From NCBI GenBank assembly GCA_019359495.1, contig JAHHHF010000021.1, forward strand, positions 1-32,864: DNA of 32,864 bases, written 5' to 3'. The DNA comes from Goleter apudmare HA4340-LM2. Lineage in GTDB: Bacteria; Cyanobacteriota; Cyanobacteriia; Cyanobacteriales; Nostocaceae. The position numbers were made by a program, and so were the translations under genes. The notes below the pieces were generated by a model, which worked only from the letters and a program-made list of their open reading frames with translations, made no database searches and was not told where the DNA came from. This document shows, in pieces, positions 8,011 to 16,136 of the stretch (its first letter is position 1; each line of letters opens with the position of its first letter).

Positions 8011-8466
8011 ATGACCGACAGAAGGCGTTCTGAAGACTACAAGCAAGTGAGCGGCTACATTCCAGTAGAGTTGGCACTAGAGTTCAAAAGCATCTGCGCT
8101 CGTGAAGGAGTCTCTCAAAGTGATGCACTAGAAGAGCTGATTCGTGAGTGGATAGGCAAAAAAACAGGTGCTCATACCTCAACTACACAACCAGCCACTC
8201 CCAAAACCATTGCCGATTTAGTGCGAGCCAACATGGCAAAACTGAAGCGCTGCGGAGTCAAAAATTTACCAGCATTAGCAAAAGGGGAAGTACTCCCGAC
8301 ACCTGGAGACTTTGCCATCATCACATCTGCTCTAGCTTTACCAGAGGCAGAACGAAAAATGATTTGGCAAGAAACTTTTAAACTTTCCGTGTATAACGAG
8401 TCTAAGGGTGTAAAAATATATAGAGATTCTGGAGGTGTAAAAGAAGATGAGTGTGAGTATTCTTAG
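8011..8466 (+). CDS. Ribbon-helix-helix DNA-binding protein
   Basis: A 151-residue protein. Residues 10-48 fit a ribbon-helix-helix fold: strand YKQVSGYIPV, helix ELALEFKSICAREG, turn, helix SQSDALEELIREWIGK. A Thr/Pro-rich linker (GAHTSTTQPATPKT) leads to a second helical domain at 68-130 (IADLVRANMAKLKRCGVKNL, then LPTPGDFAIITSALALPEAE), which could bind a ligand or partner. The tail is charged (YRDSGGVKEDECEYS). The gene overlaps the next one by 20 nt, and a strong ribosome site for that gene lies inside this coding region, so the two are co-expressed. The large TGTCA repeat upstream is a natural autoregulatory target. Exact role unknown. Confidence 0.75.
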   Translation: MTDRRRSEDYKQVSGYIPVELALEFKSICAREGVSQSDALEELIREWIGKKTGAHTSTTQPATPKTIADLVRANMAKLKRCGVKNLPALAKGEVLPTPGDFAIITSALALPEAERKMIWQETFKLSVYNESKGVKIYRDSGGVKEDECEYS

Positions 8467-9130
8467 AATCCTCAACTTACCTGGCTGGAACTATAAAATG
8501 TCATACGATGGGGTTTCTATACTTGCCCCCACCAAGCGACATGCTACACATCTTGCCCACAGCTACGGAGATGCTCTCAGTGAGACCGCGTTAAAAATTA
8601 ACGGTAAGGTGCGGATCAAATGGAGAGGCTGTAAGCAACCCATTGAGTTTTATGGCTGGATGGCAGCCCAAGGAACACCTGCAACCTCTGAAACTGCTGA
8701 ACGCATCCTACATTCTGGAGGAGCAGTATTTTGCAGCCAGTTGCATCTACCAGCAGAGTTGTTATATCGAATGGTTGCAGCTGCTGAGAATGAGCGTCCG
8801 GTAAGCATTGTCAGACAAGATAACCGTAAGCAAATTATTGTCAACCAACCTATGGCTGATATGTTGCAAACGCCCCCAGAAATTGCAACTCAAAGGGTAA
8901 TGACACAGTTTTGGCTACCTGAAGATTTAGCAGAATTAGAAAAACGCCTACAAAACAACAGGCGCTTTACTTGGACTTATGCTGCTGGATTAAACGAACA
9001 AGCTTGGGCAATCCTCACCACCCAATTTGAGGCTTTTGAGGTTGAAGGCATTTGGTACAGACAAGGAACTTGTTTATCAACCCCTCAGCTTGTGCCGATT
9101 CCACCAGGAGCTTTTGCTCCAGCAGCTTAG
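8447..9130 (+). CDS. PAS-like domain protein, partner of the RHH protein
   Basis: A 227-residue protein. The ATG at 8447 has GGAGGTG 9 nt upstream and lies 20 nt before the RHH stop. Residues 20-70 are rich in basic residues (APTKRHATHLAHSYGDAL, KVRIKWRGCKQPIEFYGW). Residues about 118-215 resemble a PAS sensor: SIVRQDNRKQIIVNQPMADM, a helical middle (RVMTQFWLPEDLAELEKRLQ), then beta strands FTWTYAAGL, WAILTTQFEAFEV and WYRQGTCLST. No kinase, GGDEF or other output domain is present, so output may go through the RHH protein. The PAS call is by eye and needs a profile search. Confidence 0.6.
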   Translation: MSVSILRILNLPGWNYKMSYDGVSILAPTKRHATHLAHSYGDALSETALKINGKVRIKWRGCKQPIEFYGWMAAQGTPATSETAERILHSGGAVFCSQLHLPAELLYRMVAAAENERPVSIVRQDNRKQIIVNQPMADMLQTPPEIATQRVMTQFWLPEDLAELEKRLQNNRRFTWTYAAGLNEQAWAILTTQFEAFEVEGIWYRQGTCLSTPQLVPIPPGAFAPAA

Positions 9131-9283
9131 TTGGCAAATTTCACCACTTCCAGAAGGGAAAATCAGTAGTTATTAGGGTGCGCTCCTTATAATTTTATTG
9201 AGAAATGTCAGGGAACTTTAAATATTAGATATTTAGATATTAAAATCTAACAATATACTAGAAACTAATATATTTACTTTTAC

Positions 9284-9310
9284 TCATTCCCAGTCAAAGA
9301 CTGGGAATGA
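9284..9310. repeat. Perfect 27-bp inverted repeat (12-3-12) between converging genes
   Basis: TCATTCCCAGTC (9284-9295), AAA, GACTGGGAATGA (9299-9310). The perfect stem lies between the PAS-like gene (+) and the beta-helix gene (-), where a bidirectional terminator would be expected, but neither flank has a long T-tract. It has the same geometry as 1484-1510 and 25966-25992. Confidence 0.7.
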
Positions 9311-9382
9311 AACACAAAATGATTAAAGTTCGTAGTAAAGACTTTAGTCCTTGTTTGTAACAGGTAAGCCTAACTACTGCCT

Positions 9383-11374
9383 TCAATTTAACAACTCAAT
9401 CATGGCTCTCAATCCATTGCTGTTGAGTGTCTGCACCATCCCGTCAGCGTTATACTGATTGCTAAAAACTCCGACTTGCATGACGCGACGACCCTGTGAA
9501 ACTGTAGAAAATGCGCCAGGAGCAAGATATCTGACTAACTCCTGATCCCTTTCAGTTGCTACTTCTACCAGGACACGGTAGCGTACACCTATTTGAGGCG
9601 TACTAGCAGTAGGCAATGAGCCGCCATAATACCCCATAGGATATTGGGGGACTGCCAACTTTTGCATATTGCGGGTGTTACCCATAGGAATATTAGAACT
9701 GGGAACGGGCAAGACTGAAGCATTGGCCGCAGGATTAATTGCTTGTGCCAACTGTGGTGCTGAATTACCCATAGGAGAAACTTCTACGCTCCTGTCCCTG
9801 GGGAGTTGGGGTGCTGTAAACTCTATTGAGTTGGGGTCAATTTGTACGTAATTTACTTGTGGTAAATTAGGACTTTGTCTTGGTACTGCCCTTGGGTAAG
9901 CAGGAGTGCTACCTGCCAAGCTAGTAGGAATTGGAAACCCCGCGACTCTGGAAGTTGTTGGCTGGGGCTGGATTTGGGTATTTAGCCTGGGTACAGAACG
10001 TGATATGTTTGCTCGGTGTAGTGGTAGTAGCTGATTATTTAATCTACCAACAGCAATGTTGTTGCGAGCATTACTATTGCTGGGTAATGGTTTACTAACC
10101 CTTTGGGGAGTTTCAGACACTCTGGGAGCCGAAAAGACTATCTCACCATTGGTTGGTATTGCTTGCAATACCCGGTTGGGCAAAGGAGTCGGTAGAGGTA
10201 GAGGGTTGCGGGATACTAGGGTTGTGGGAGCTTGAGTTTCTACCTTACCTGCAATGCGATTTTGGGCTAGGGTGTTGCCAGAGGCAGTAATCACCTGTTT
10301 GGCAGCACTAGCGTTAATGTCGTAGCGGGAATTATTCTGAAATTGATTGCCACCAGGATCAGCCACAGTACCTAAATCTGGCATGGCTTGAGCGATCGCT
10401 ACCAGACCATCTTCTTTGCTACCCTGAATTAGATTACTCCGTAAAATTGGGCGAGCATTGGCCTGCACCACAATCCCGGCTCTATTGTGCTGAATTTGAT
10501 TGCCTATGATGACAGGAGTGGCATTTTGGGTAATATTGATGCCAAAGCCCGTTTGTTGAAAGATATTTTCTTGCACTTGGGCTTGGGAATTACCACCAAT
10601 AGTGATGCCATTAGCACCATTGCGATCAAAGTAATTTTGGCGAATAGTAGGTGCAGCATTACCTGTAACGGAAATACCATCTTGGGTATTGCCAGTAAAT
10701 GTATTGTCTGTAATTACTGGGTTTGTGGATTCAATCCATAAACCGTAACCACGAGGATGAGGGTTAGTTACCGTTACCCCAGTTAAACCTGCTTGGTTAG
10801 CGCCGACAATGGCAACATTTTGACCGCCAAAACTGCGGCTGAGGTAGTCACCACCTCCTTGAATAACAGTGCCCTTACCTTTATTCCGGGTATCCCCTTG
10901 CAGGGAAACACCTGTTCTGAGAATTAAGGGAAATACCTCACCAGTTTCAGCACTGTAAGTGCCTGGAGAGAGGATAATTACAGTATTGGCAGTGGCTACT
11001 CGCAGCGCTTGGGTAACAGTTTTTAACGGTGTACGTTCACCACCATTACCTTGATTGTCATCTCCGACACTTGGGTTGACAAACAGTACATTAACCTGAG
11101 AAATTGTTCTTTCACCAAGGGGCTTTTGATCGGGAGTGGGTGATACTTGAGCAACAGCACTACCAAGGCTGATGCCTAAGGATGCCATACTGGCTGCTCC
11201 GATGGCAATGGTAAAAAACAACACTGAAGAACAAGAAACTGAAGGCAAGGCTAATTCCGGGAAAAAATTTGGTTTGTCACCCTTGACAATCAGTTTTGCT
11301 AGCAGAACACCTGCCCTACGGTAATTAGGAAACACAAAAGGGGGAATCAACTTTACAGCACTCCTTAGAAGCAA
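9383..11374 (-). CDS. DUF1565 beta-helix protein with SPOR-like C-terminus
   Basis: A 663-residue exported protein. A hydrophobic segment at 47-75 (SSVLFFTIAIGAASMASLGI, then SLGSAVAQ) looks like a long-leader signal peptide with cleavage after AVA. Residues 92-370 form a DUF1565 right-handed beta-helix (FVNPSVGDDNQGNGGERTPL, ITDNTFTGN, IRQNYFDRN, VQENIFQQ), closely similar to the SLH protein at 3900. A low-complexity Pro/Asn/Ser linker follows to about 590. The last 65 residues (YRVLVEV...RRVMQVGVFSNQYNAD...NSNGLRAMI) resemble a SPOR peptidoglycan-binding domain. The start is uncertain: TTG 11374 is the outermost, and TTG 11350 has AAGGAG 10 nt upstream. A role at the cell wall or septum is inference. 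Confidence 0.85.
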   Translation of the reverse strand: MLLRSAVKLIPPFVFPNYRRAGVLLAKLIVKGDKPNFFPELALPSVSCSSVLFFTIAIGAASMASLGISLGSAVAQVSPTPDQKPLGERTISQVNVLFVNPSVGDDNQGNGGERTPLKTVTQALRVATANTVIILSPGTYSAETGEVFPLILRTGVSLQGDTRNKGKGTVIQGGGDYLSRSFGGQNVAIVGANQAGLTGVTVTNPHPRGYGLWIESTNPVITDNTFTGNTQDGISVTGNAAPTIRQNYFDRNGANGITIGGNSQAQVQENIFQQTGFGINITQNATPVIIGNQIQHNRAGIVVQANARPILRSNLIQGSKEDGLVAIAQAMPDLGTVADPGGNQFQNNSRYDINASAAKQVITASGNTLAQNRIAGKVETQAPTTLVSRNPLPLPTPLPNRVLQAIPTNGEIVFSAPRVSETPQRVSKPLPSNSNARNNIAVGRLNNQLLPLHRANISRSVPRLNTQIQPQPTTSRVAGFPIPTSLAGSTPAYPRAVPRQSPNLPQVNYVQIDPNSIEFTAPQLPRDRSVEVSPMGNSAPQLAQAINPAANASVLPVPSSNIPMGNTRNMQKLAVPQYPMGYYGGSLPTASTPQIGVRYRVLVEVATERDQELVRYLAPGAFSTVSQGRRVMQVGVFSNQYNADGMVQTLNSNGLRAMIELLN

Positions 11375-11688
11375 TAATAAATCCTGATGATCTCAGAGAC
11401 TAGTATGTCGATAATGTTACTCAACATATTGACTGATTGGCTATTTTTAATACAAAGTAATTAATTAAGGCTGAGGGGATTGAGAATAGGGAATGGGGGC
11501 AGCCCTGCGTTCGGTCGCCAGACTTGTAGCAAGTGGCGTCATGGGGATAAGAGAAAAAATATTTTTTCCCGATATCCAAATACCCAATACCCAATCCCTG
11601 ATCTTTGGTAAAAAACAATGATGCAAATAACATTGCAAATATGAAAGAGGCTGGCTGTTACGATGAAAGCACTAACGGGGTTGTGGTA

Positions 11689-12744
11689 ATGGTCGAGCCA
11701 TACAGCCAAACAGAGCAGATACAGCAAGTTGTTTACCGGATTTTAGACGCCAACTTAGACCGCGCTCGTGAGGGCTTGCGAATTATTGAAGAATGGTGTC
11801 GCTTTGGCTTGAACAACGCAAACTTGGCTGGAGAATGCAAGGGTTTGCGACAAGAAGTAGCACAATGGCATACTGCTGAGTTAAGAGCAGCACGCGATAC
11901 ACCAGGCGATCCTGGTACTGATTTAACCCATCCTCAAGAGGAACAACGTACCAGTATTAAATCGCTGTTGCAAGCTAACTTTTGTCGGGTGGAAGAAGCG
12001 ATGCGGGTGCTAGAAGAATACGGTAAACTCTACAACCCGAATATGGGGAAAGAGTTTAAGCAAATGCGGTATCAGGTTTATACCCTAGAAAGTAATTTGA
12101 TGGGCTATCAGCGCCATCAAATGCTGTGGCGATCGCGTTTATATCTTGTCACCTCAGAGTCAGAAACTTTATTGACAACTGTGGAAGCGGCTCTCAAGGG
12201 GGGACTGACCCTTGTGCAATACCGCCACAAAACTGCTGATGATACGGTACGACTAGAAAATGCTCGCAAACTGCGACAGCTATGCCACACATACGGTGCT
12301 CTATTCATCGTTAACGATCGCGTAGATTTGGCTTTGGCAGTAGATGCGGATGGGGTGCATCTGGGACAACAAGATATGCCGATTGAGATCGCCCGACAAT
12401 TACTCGGTTCCCAACGCTTGATAGGGCGTTCTACGACAAATTTGGAAGAAATGCAAGGGGCAATTGCTGACGGTGCTGATTATATCGGTGTAGGGCCAGT
12501 TTATGAAACACCGACGAAAGCTGGTAAAGCTGCGGCTGGGTTAGAATATGTCAGTGACGCTGCCAAAAATTGTCCGATTCCCTGGTTTGCCATTGGGGGG
12601 ATAGATGCGAATAATGTTAATGATGTGCTCGATGCTGGCGCACGGCGGGTAGCGGTAGTGCGATCGCTCATGCAAGCTGAACAACCTACCTTAGTGACGC
12701 AATACTTGCTCTCTCAGTTAAATAGGATTAAACCAGAGTCGTAA
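11689..12744 (+). CDS. thiE: Thiamine phosphate synthase with N-terminal ThiD2 domain
   Basis: A 351-residue fusion. Residues 1-125 (QVVYRILDANLDRAREGLRI ... FCRVEEAMRVLEEYGKLY) are the ThiD2-type domain, for which HMP-phosphate kinase activity has been reported. Residues 145-345 are the TIM-barrel ThiE, which joins HMP-diphosphate and thiazole phosphate to give thiamin phosphate. ThiE hallmarks are LYLVTSES, TLVQYRHK, FIVNDRVDLALAVDADGVHL, GQQDMP, IGRSTTN, GVGPVYETPTKAG and FAIGGI. The ATG at 11689 fits the usual N-terminus; the frame is open back to a TTG at 11605, but that part does not look like the family. thiS follows 26 nt later. I see no TPP riboswitch upstream. Confidence 0.93.
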   Translation: MVEPYSQTEQIQQVVYRILDANLDRAREGLRIIEEWCRFGLNNANLAGECKGLRQEVAQWHTAELRAARDTPGDPGTDLTHPQEEQRTSIKSLLQANFCRVEEAMRVLEEYGKLYNPNMGKEFKQMRYQVYTLESNLMGYQRHQMLWRSRLYLVTSESETLLTTVEAALKGGLTLVQYRHKTADDTVRLENARKLRQLCHTYGALFIVNDRVDLALAVDADGVHLGQQDMPIEIARQLLGSQRLIGRSTTNLEEMQGAIADGADYIGVGPVYETPTKAGKAAAGLEYVSDAAKNCPIPWFAIGGIDANNVNDVLDAGARRVAVVRSLMQAEQPTLVTQYLLSQLNRIKPES

Positions 12745-12770
12745 TCAATTCAAAATTATTAGATAGTCCT

Positions 12771-12983
12771 ATGTCTAATCAAATCACGCTGCAAGTCAAT
12801 GGAGAAAACCATAACTGTTTATCCCCAACGCTTTTACCGGAACTTTTGCAACAACTAGGGTTTAATCCCCGGTTGGTAGCAGTAGAGTATAACGGCGAAA
12901 TTTTACACCGTCAGTTTTGGACTCAAACAAATATACAACAAGGCGATCGCTTAGAAGTTGTCACTATTGTTGGTGGTGGGTGA
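12771..12983 (+). CDS. thiS: Sulfur carrier protein ThiS
   Basis: A 70-residue ubiquitin-like protein that begins MSNQITLQVNGENHNC and ends VVTIVGGG. The Gly-Gly end is adenylated and turned into a thiocarboxylate that hands sulfur to the thiazole synthase ThiG. Middle segments LLPELLQQLGFNPRLVAVEY and RQFWTQTNIQQGDRLEVV are typical of ThiS. It lies directly after thiE in the same direction (26 bp), as in many cyanobacteria. thiG is not in this window. After the stop, AGGGTCAA-type short repeats occur near 12990-13010. Confidence 0.92.
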   Translation: MSNQITLQVNGENHNCLSPTLLPELLQQLGFNPRLVAVEYNGEILHRQFWTQTNIQQGDRLEVVTIVGGG

Positions 12984-13044
12984 GGTATAAGGGTCAAAAG
13001 TCAAGGGTCAAGAATTATTTCTCCCTCATCTCCCCAGCACTCAT

Positions 13045-14253
13045 TCAACCATTGACTAGAGACTCAGATTGATAAAGTGAACGGTATAGGGTTCTGCGAT
13101 TGGCTAATTCTTTACCTTTGCGACCAAATTGCTCACGCAGCTGCTGGTCTTTTGATAACCGACAGAAAGCTTGAAAAACTTCATAACCGGATTTGGGATT
13201 GACAAGCAAGCCATTTTCTTCATGGTGAACAGCATCAATCACGCTACCTAAACGGGAAGCAATTACAGGCTTGCCAAAATAACTTGCTTCTAAATAAACC
13301 ATGCTAAAGCCTTCTATATTTTCGGCTTTAGTATCCAACAAAGTTAGCATGGCAAAGATATCGCAGGCTGCATAGTAACCAACTAATTCCCGTTCAGGGA
13401 TGTAGCCGGCAAAGTGGACTCGTTTATCTACTCGCAAACGTTGGGCTTGAGATTTTAGTTCTGCTTCGCAAGGCCCTTGACCACAGATTATGTAGTGAAC
13501 ATCTACTCCTACATTCAGCAGTAGTGGTAAGTTATCAATCACGCGGTTAAAGCTTTTGTGTTTAATCAAGCGTCCTACCGAGAGAATCACTATTGCTGTT
13601 TCTGGAATGTTGTACTGCTGACGCACTTGAGAACGTAAATCGTCTAAATTATTTTGATTTGTTACCCCGCTAAATTTTTCCGGTCGAATTACAGGGTTAA
13701 TGACATGGGTAGGGGTATCTAACCGAAAGTTTGCTCTTAGGTAATCTTGGGTAAAGGAACTATTACAAACAATGCCTTCGGCTCGCTTTAGTGTCAATTT
13801 AAATAGCGCGCGCCACAGGAGGTTACGTGAACCACAAAGAATATCATTCCCGTGCAAGTAGATAAAAAAGCGGATAGGTAGAAAATAACTCAAGAGCAAC
13901 AGTGAAGGAAATTCGTAGCCGTGACCCCATTCAATATAGCGGTAGTGATAGCGGAAATAAAGTTTAATGGCAAAGACAAATGACCATATTAGATGTAACA
14001 GAGGCTTGAAGAAACCCCAGTATCTTGGTATCGGCCAGCGATATACAGGAAACTTTTGCACCTGATCAAATACTTTATCGCCAGAGCAACTAGCTGTTAG
14101 AACAATTACCCTTTCCGGATTTTGAAGACAGCGATTATAAATATATTCTCCAATTACAGCCTGTTTGGGCAGGAAGCTCCGGGATATGACTAAAATATCT
14201 GGGAATGAAGTTTTGTCTCTAACTTTTGCTGCCAGTTGTGAAATATGTTCCAT
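13045..14253 (-). CDS. Glycosyltransferase family 4
   Basis: A 402-residue GT-B fold enzyme. The N-terminal half has the start FPDILVISRSFLPKQAVIGE and an aromatic, membrane-associating part (WPIPRYWGFFKPLLHLIWSF, LLLLSYFLPIRFFIYLHGND). The C-terminal half carries the nucleotide-sugar site: AIVILSVGRLIKHKSFNRVI, YIICGQGPCEAELKSQ, VHFAGYIPERELVGYYAACD, and the E-x7-E-like EGFSMVYLEASYFGKPVIAS. This is the GT4 pattern of retaining transferases that build polysaccharides or glycolipids. Donor and acceptor are unknown. It stands alone and is read from an ATG at 14253, close to a 9-bp inverted repeat at 14318. Confidence 0.9.
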   Translation of the reverse strand: MEHISQLAAKVRDKTSFPDILVISRSFLPKQAVIGEYIYNRCLQNPERVIVLTASCSGDKVFDQVQKFPVYRWPIPRYWGFFKPLLHLIWSFVFAIKLYFRYHYRYIEWGHGYEFPSLLLLSYFLPIRFFIYLHGNDILCGSRNLLWRALFKLTLKRAEGIVCNSSFTQDYLRANFRLDTPTHVINPVIRPEKFSGVTNQNNLDDLRSQVRQQYNIPETAIVILSVGRLIKHKSFNRVIDNLPLLLNVGVDVHYIICGQGPCEAELKSQAQRLRVDKRVHFAGYIPERELVGYYAACDIFAMLTLLDTKAENIEGFSMVYLEASYFGKPVIASRLGSVIDAVHHEENGLLVNPKSGYEVFQAFCRLSKDQQLREQFGRKGKELANRRTLYRSLYQSESLVNG

Positions 14254-15657
14254 GATAAAGTTGATAAATATACTTCAAACAAACAGTTTTTAATTGTTCA
14301 TAAATGTCAACTTAGGCGAGTAAATTAGCGTTAATTTACTTTCAGTCATCAAAAGTTGCCAAGTTGCGGTCTTTATCTCCTATCTTTTTTTAATTCACAA
14401 TTTTTTACTCTCGGATAAAGCAGAACACTTTGTTACATGACGCCTATCGTACATTACTCCCCTTTGGTCGAAAAGAGCAAGAGAGTTGTGCTGTAAGCCA
14501 GGAAAATCTTTCATCAGTTAACTAGATCAGACTAACCCTCTCTAAAATGTGGCTGAAAACAAACTCTCTACGGCTTACTTAGTAGTATAAAAAACTATGC
14601 TTTCACTAAGTGTGTGAGTCAAAATTGATTTTTATGATTCCATTTCAAAATTTGTTAACGCCGTATTTAATTTTCCTCCTGTTTATGCATAAATTTGATG
14701 TTTATCTTCTTGTTTTATTAAAAAAAATAATTTCAATGGTCAATTTAAATGGAAAATTAGAATTTCTAGTAATGATTGATGTTCTGTAATACATGGTTTA
14801 TTAGAAATAAAATTATCAATCCCGATTCGAGTGAATATAATACACAAACTTGTGAAATATTGTAGATTTTTATCTAGATATAATTTGATTTTAATGATGT
14901 TAAATATAAGCTACTTGAATCTCAATTAATCACCACTGCAAAATTTATCGCAATGCTAGAGAAACACCAAACTCTAGTACCTTAATCACAAGGTAGTAAT
15001 TACTAAATTTACATCCTATTAACAATCACCCTATCCTGAATTAATCAGAATGTTATGCCAAAATGCCAAAAAGTCTGTCGTTGCTTGGAGACTATCCCAG
15101 TACATGCCAACATCGATTTTATGGCAAATATCTCCTGAACATTATTTAGGAGAATTTTTGTAATTAAATCTACGAATTTCGCCAAAAAGCCTGTGTTTGT
15201 TGGTTGCCATATAATGTGGCAACTCCCCACAACGTTATGCTGAGGATCATGGGTGATCAGTGTACAGTTGTCGAACGCAGGCAACCCTCTATAACTAATG
15301 ATAACTAAAACTATCTCTAACTATCTGCCGCAAAGTATGACGACAACCTTAAAGAATGAATCTCAAGCAACTATTTATGGAACTATAGGAATCATAACTA
15401 CCTTTGATTTTCTCTCTCCAGATGTACGGAGCTTTTTCAGAAATCAAATACTAGTCCTATAGAAATTACATAGATTATATCTGAATCTATATTTAATTCT
15501 TGCAATTTAGCAGCCAATTTCTCTGGTGTTGCTACTAGGTGACTTTTTGTTGTTCTCAGACTGGTAAGATATCGATATTTCTTAAAGTTTGTCTCGTTTG
15601 AGATAGCTGCCGTCTTCAAAAGACGATAAAAAATAACATGTAGCATTGACAACAAAT
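14254..15657. other. 1.4-kb gene-poor, AT-rich intergenic region
   Basis: No ORF here looks like a real protein; the longest reverse-strand frame (15045-15284, TTG start) has no recognisable domain. Several inverted repeats are present: AGTAAATTA/TAATTTACT at 14318-14339, ACTTAGT/ACTAAGT at 14577-14611, TCTCCT/AGGAGA at 15131-15153 followed by ATTTTTG, and GTTGCCA/TGGCAAC at 15203-15223. It could hold a small RNA, a decayed gene, or long leaders of the divergent GT4 and mscL genes. I recognise no known RNA family. Confidence 0.55.
14318..14339. repeat. Inverted repeat upstream of the GT4 gene
   Basis: AGTAAATTA (14318-14326), GCGT, TAATTTACT (14331-14339): perfect 9-bp arms, 65 bp before the GT4 start codon. 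It could be an operator or a leader hairpin. Confidence 0.55.
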
Positions 15658-16092
15658 ATGGCAAGAACAAGAAGAAAAGCAAGTGGCTTTTTCAGGGATT
15701 TTAAAGAATTTACACTTAAAGGTAATGTAGTTGATTTAGCGATCGCTGTCATTATTGGTGGTGCTTTTGGCAAAATCGTCTCCTCTTTTGTTGAGGATGT
15801 AGTGATGCCATTTATTAACCCTCTGGTTTCCTTCGCTGGCAAAGACTGGAGAACAATTACCATTGGTCCAGGAATTGCTATTGGTAAGTTTATCGGGGCA
15901 ATAGTTGACTTTATCATTATTGCCTTGGTCTTATTTGTAGTAATTCAAGCTTTACAAAAATTCAAAAGGAAAGAAGAAGTTGAGCTAGCGGAAGATCCCC
16001 CACTAGACACTAACCTCGTAGCGCAGGAAAGATTGACTGGTGCATTAGATCGGCTGACGAATACTTTAGAATCTCGCAATACTCCGCTTTAA
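15658..16092 (+). CDS. mscL: Large-conductance mechanosensitive channel MscL
   Basis: A 144-residue channel subunit, typical family length. The N-terminal amphipathic helix (SGFFRDFKEFTLKGN) is followed by TM1 (VVDLAIAVIIGGAFGKIVSS, the glycine-rich pore-lining helix), a periplasmic loop with VMPFINPLVSFAGKDWRT, TM2 (IVDFIIIALVLFVVIQAL) and a charged cytoplasmic helix (KFKRKEEVELAEDP, then ERLTGALDRLTNTL). The homopentamer opens on membrane tension to release solutes during hypo-osmotic shock. ATG 15658 gives the usual MARTRRKASGFF start; the frame extends to a TTG at 15646. A hairpin separates it from the converging DUF3352 gene. Confidence 0.96.
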   Translation: MARTRRKASGFFRDFKEFTLKGNVVDLAIAVIIGGAFGKIVSSFVEDVVMPFINPLVSFAGKDWRTITIGPGIAIGKFIGAIVDFIIIALVLFVVIQALQKFKRKEEVELAEDPPLDTNLVAQERLTGALDRLTNTLESRNTPL

Positions 16093-16099
16093 CCGATAA

Positions 16100-16128
16100 G
16101 GGACTGGGTTAAGAGTTTTTCCAGTCCC
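16100..16128. terminator. Possible bidirectional terminator between mscL and the DUF3352 gene
   Basis: GGGACTGG (16100-16107) and CCAGTCCC (16121-16128) form a perfect 8-bp GC-rich stem with a 13-nt loop between two converging genes. No T-run follows the stem on either strand, so termination is likely but not certain. Confidence 0.5.
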
Positions 16129-16136
16129 CAATCACT

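Noticed and set aside
11498-11640. Possible TPP riboswitch upstream of thiE
   Set aside because: I could not find the conserved CTGAGA and ACCTGA-type core; the sequence is instead made of Nostoc-type repeats (TACCCAA copies).
11605-11688. N-terminal extension of ThiE from TTG 11605
   Set aside because: It gives MVKNNDANNIANMKEAGCYD, which does not look like the family; ATG 11689 gives the expected start.
15045-15284. 79-codon reverse-strand frame in the gene-poor region
   Set aside because: It starts with TTG, has no ribosome site, no recognisable domain, and its DNA contains hairpins and intergenic-type sequence.
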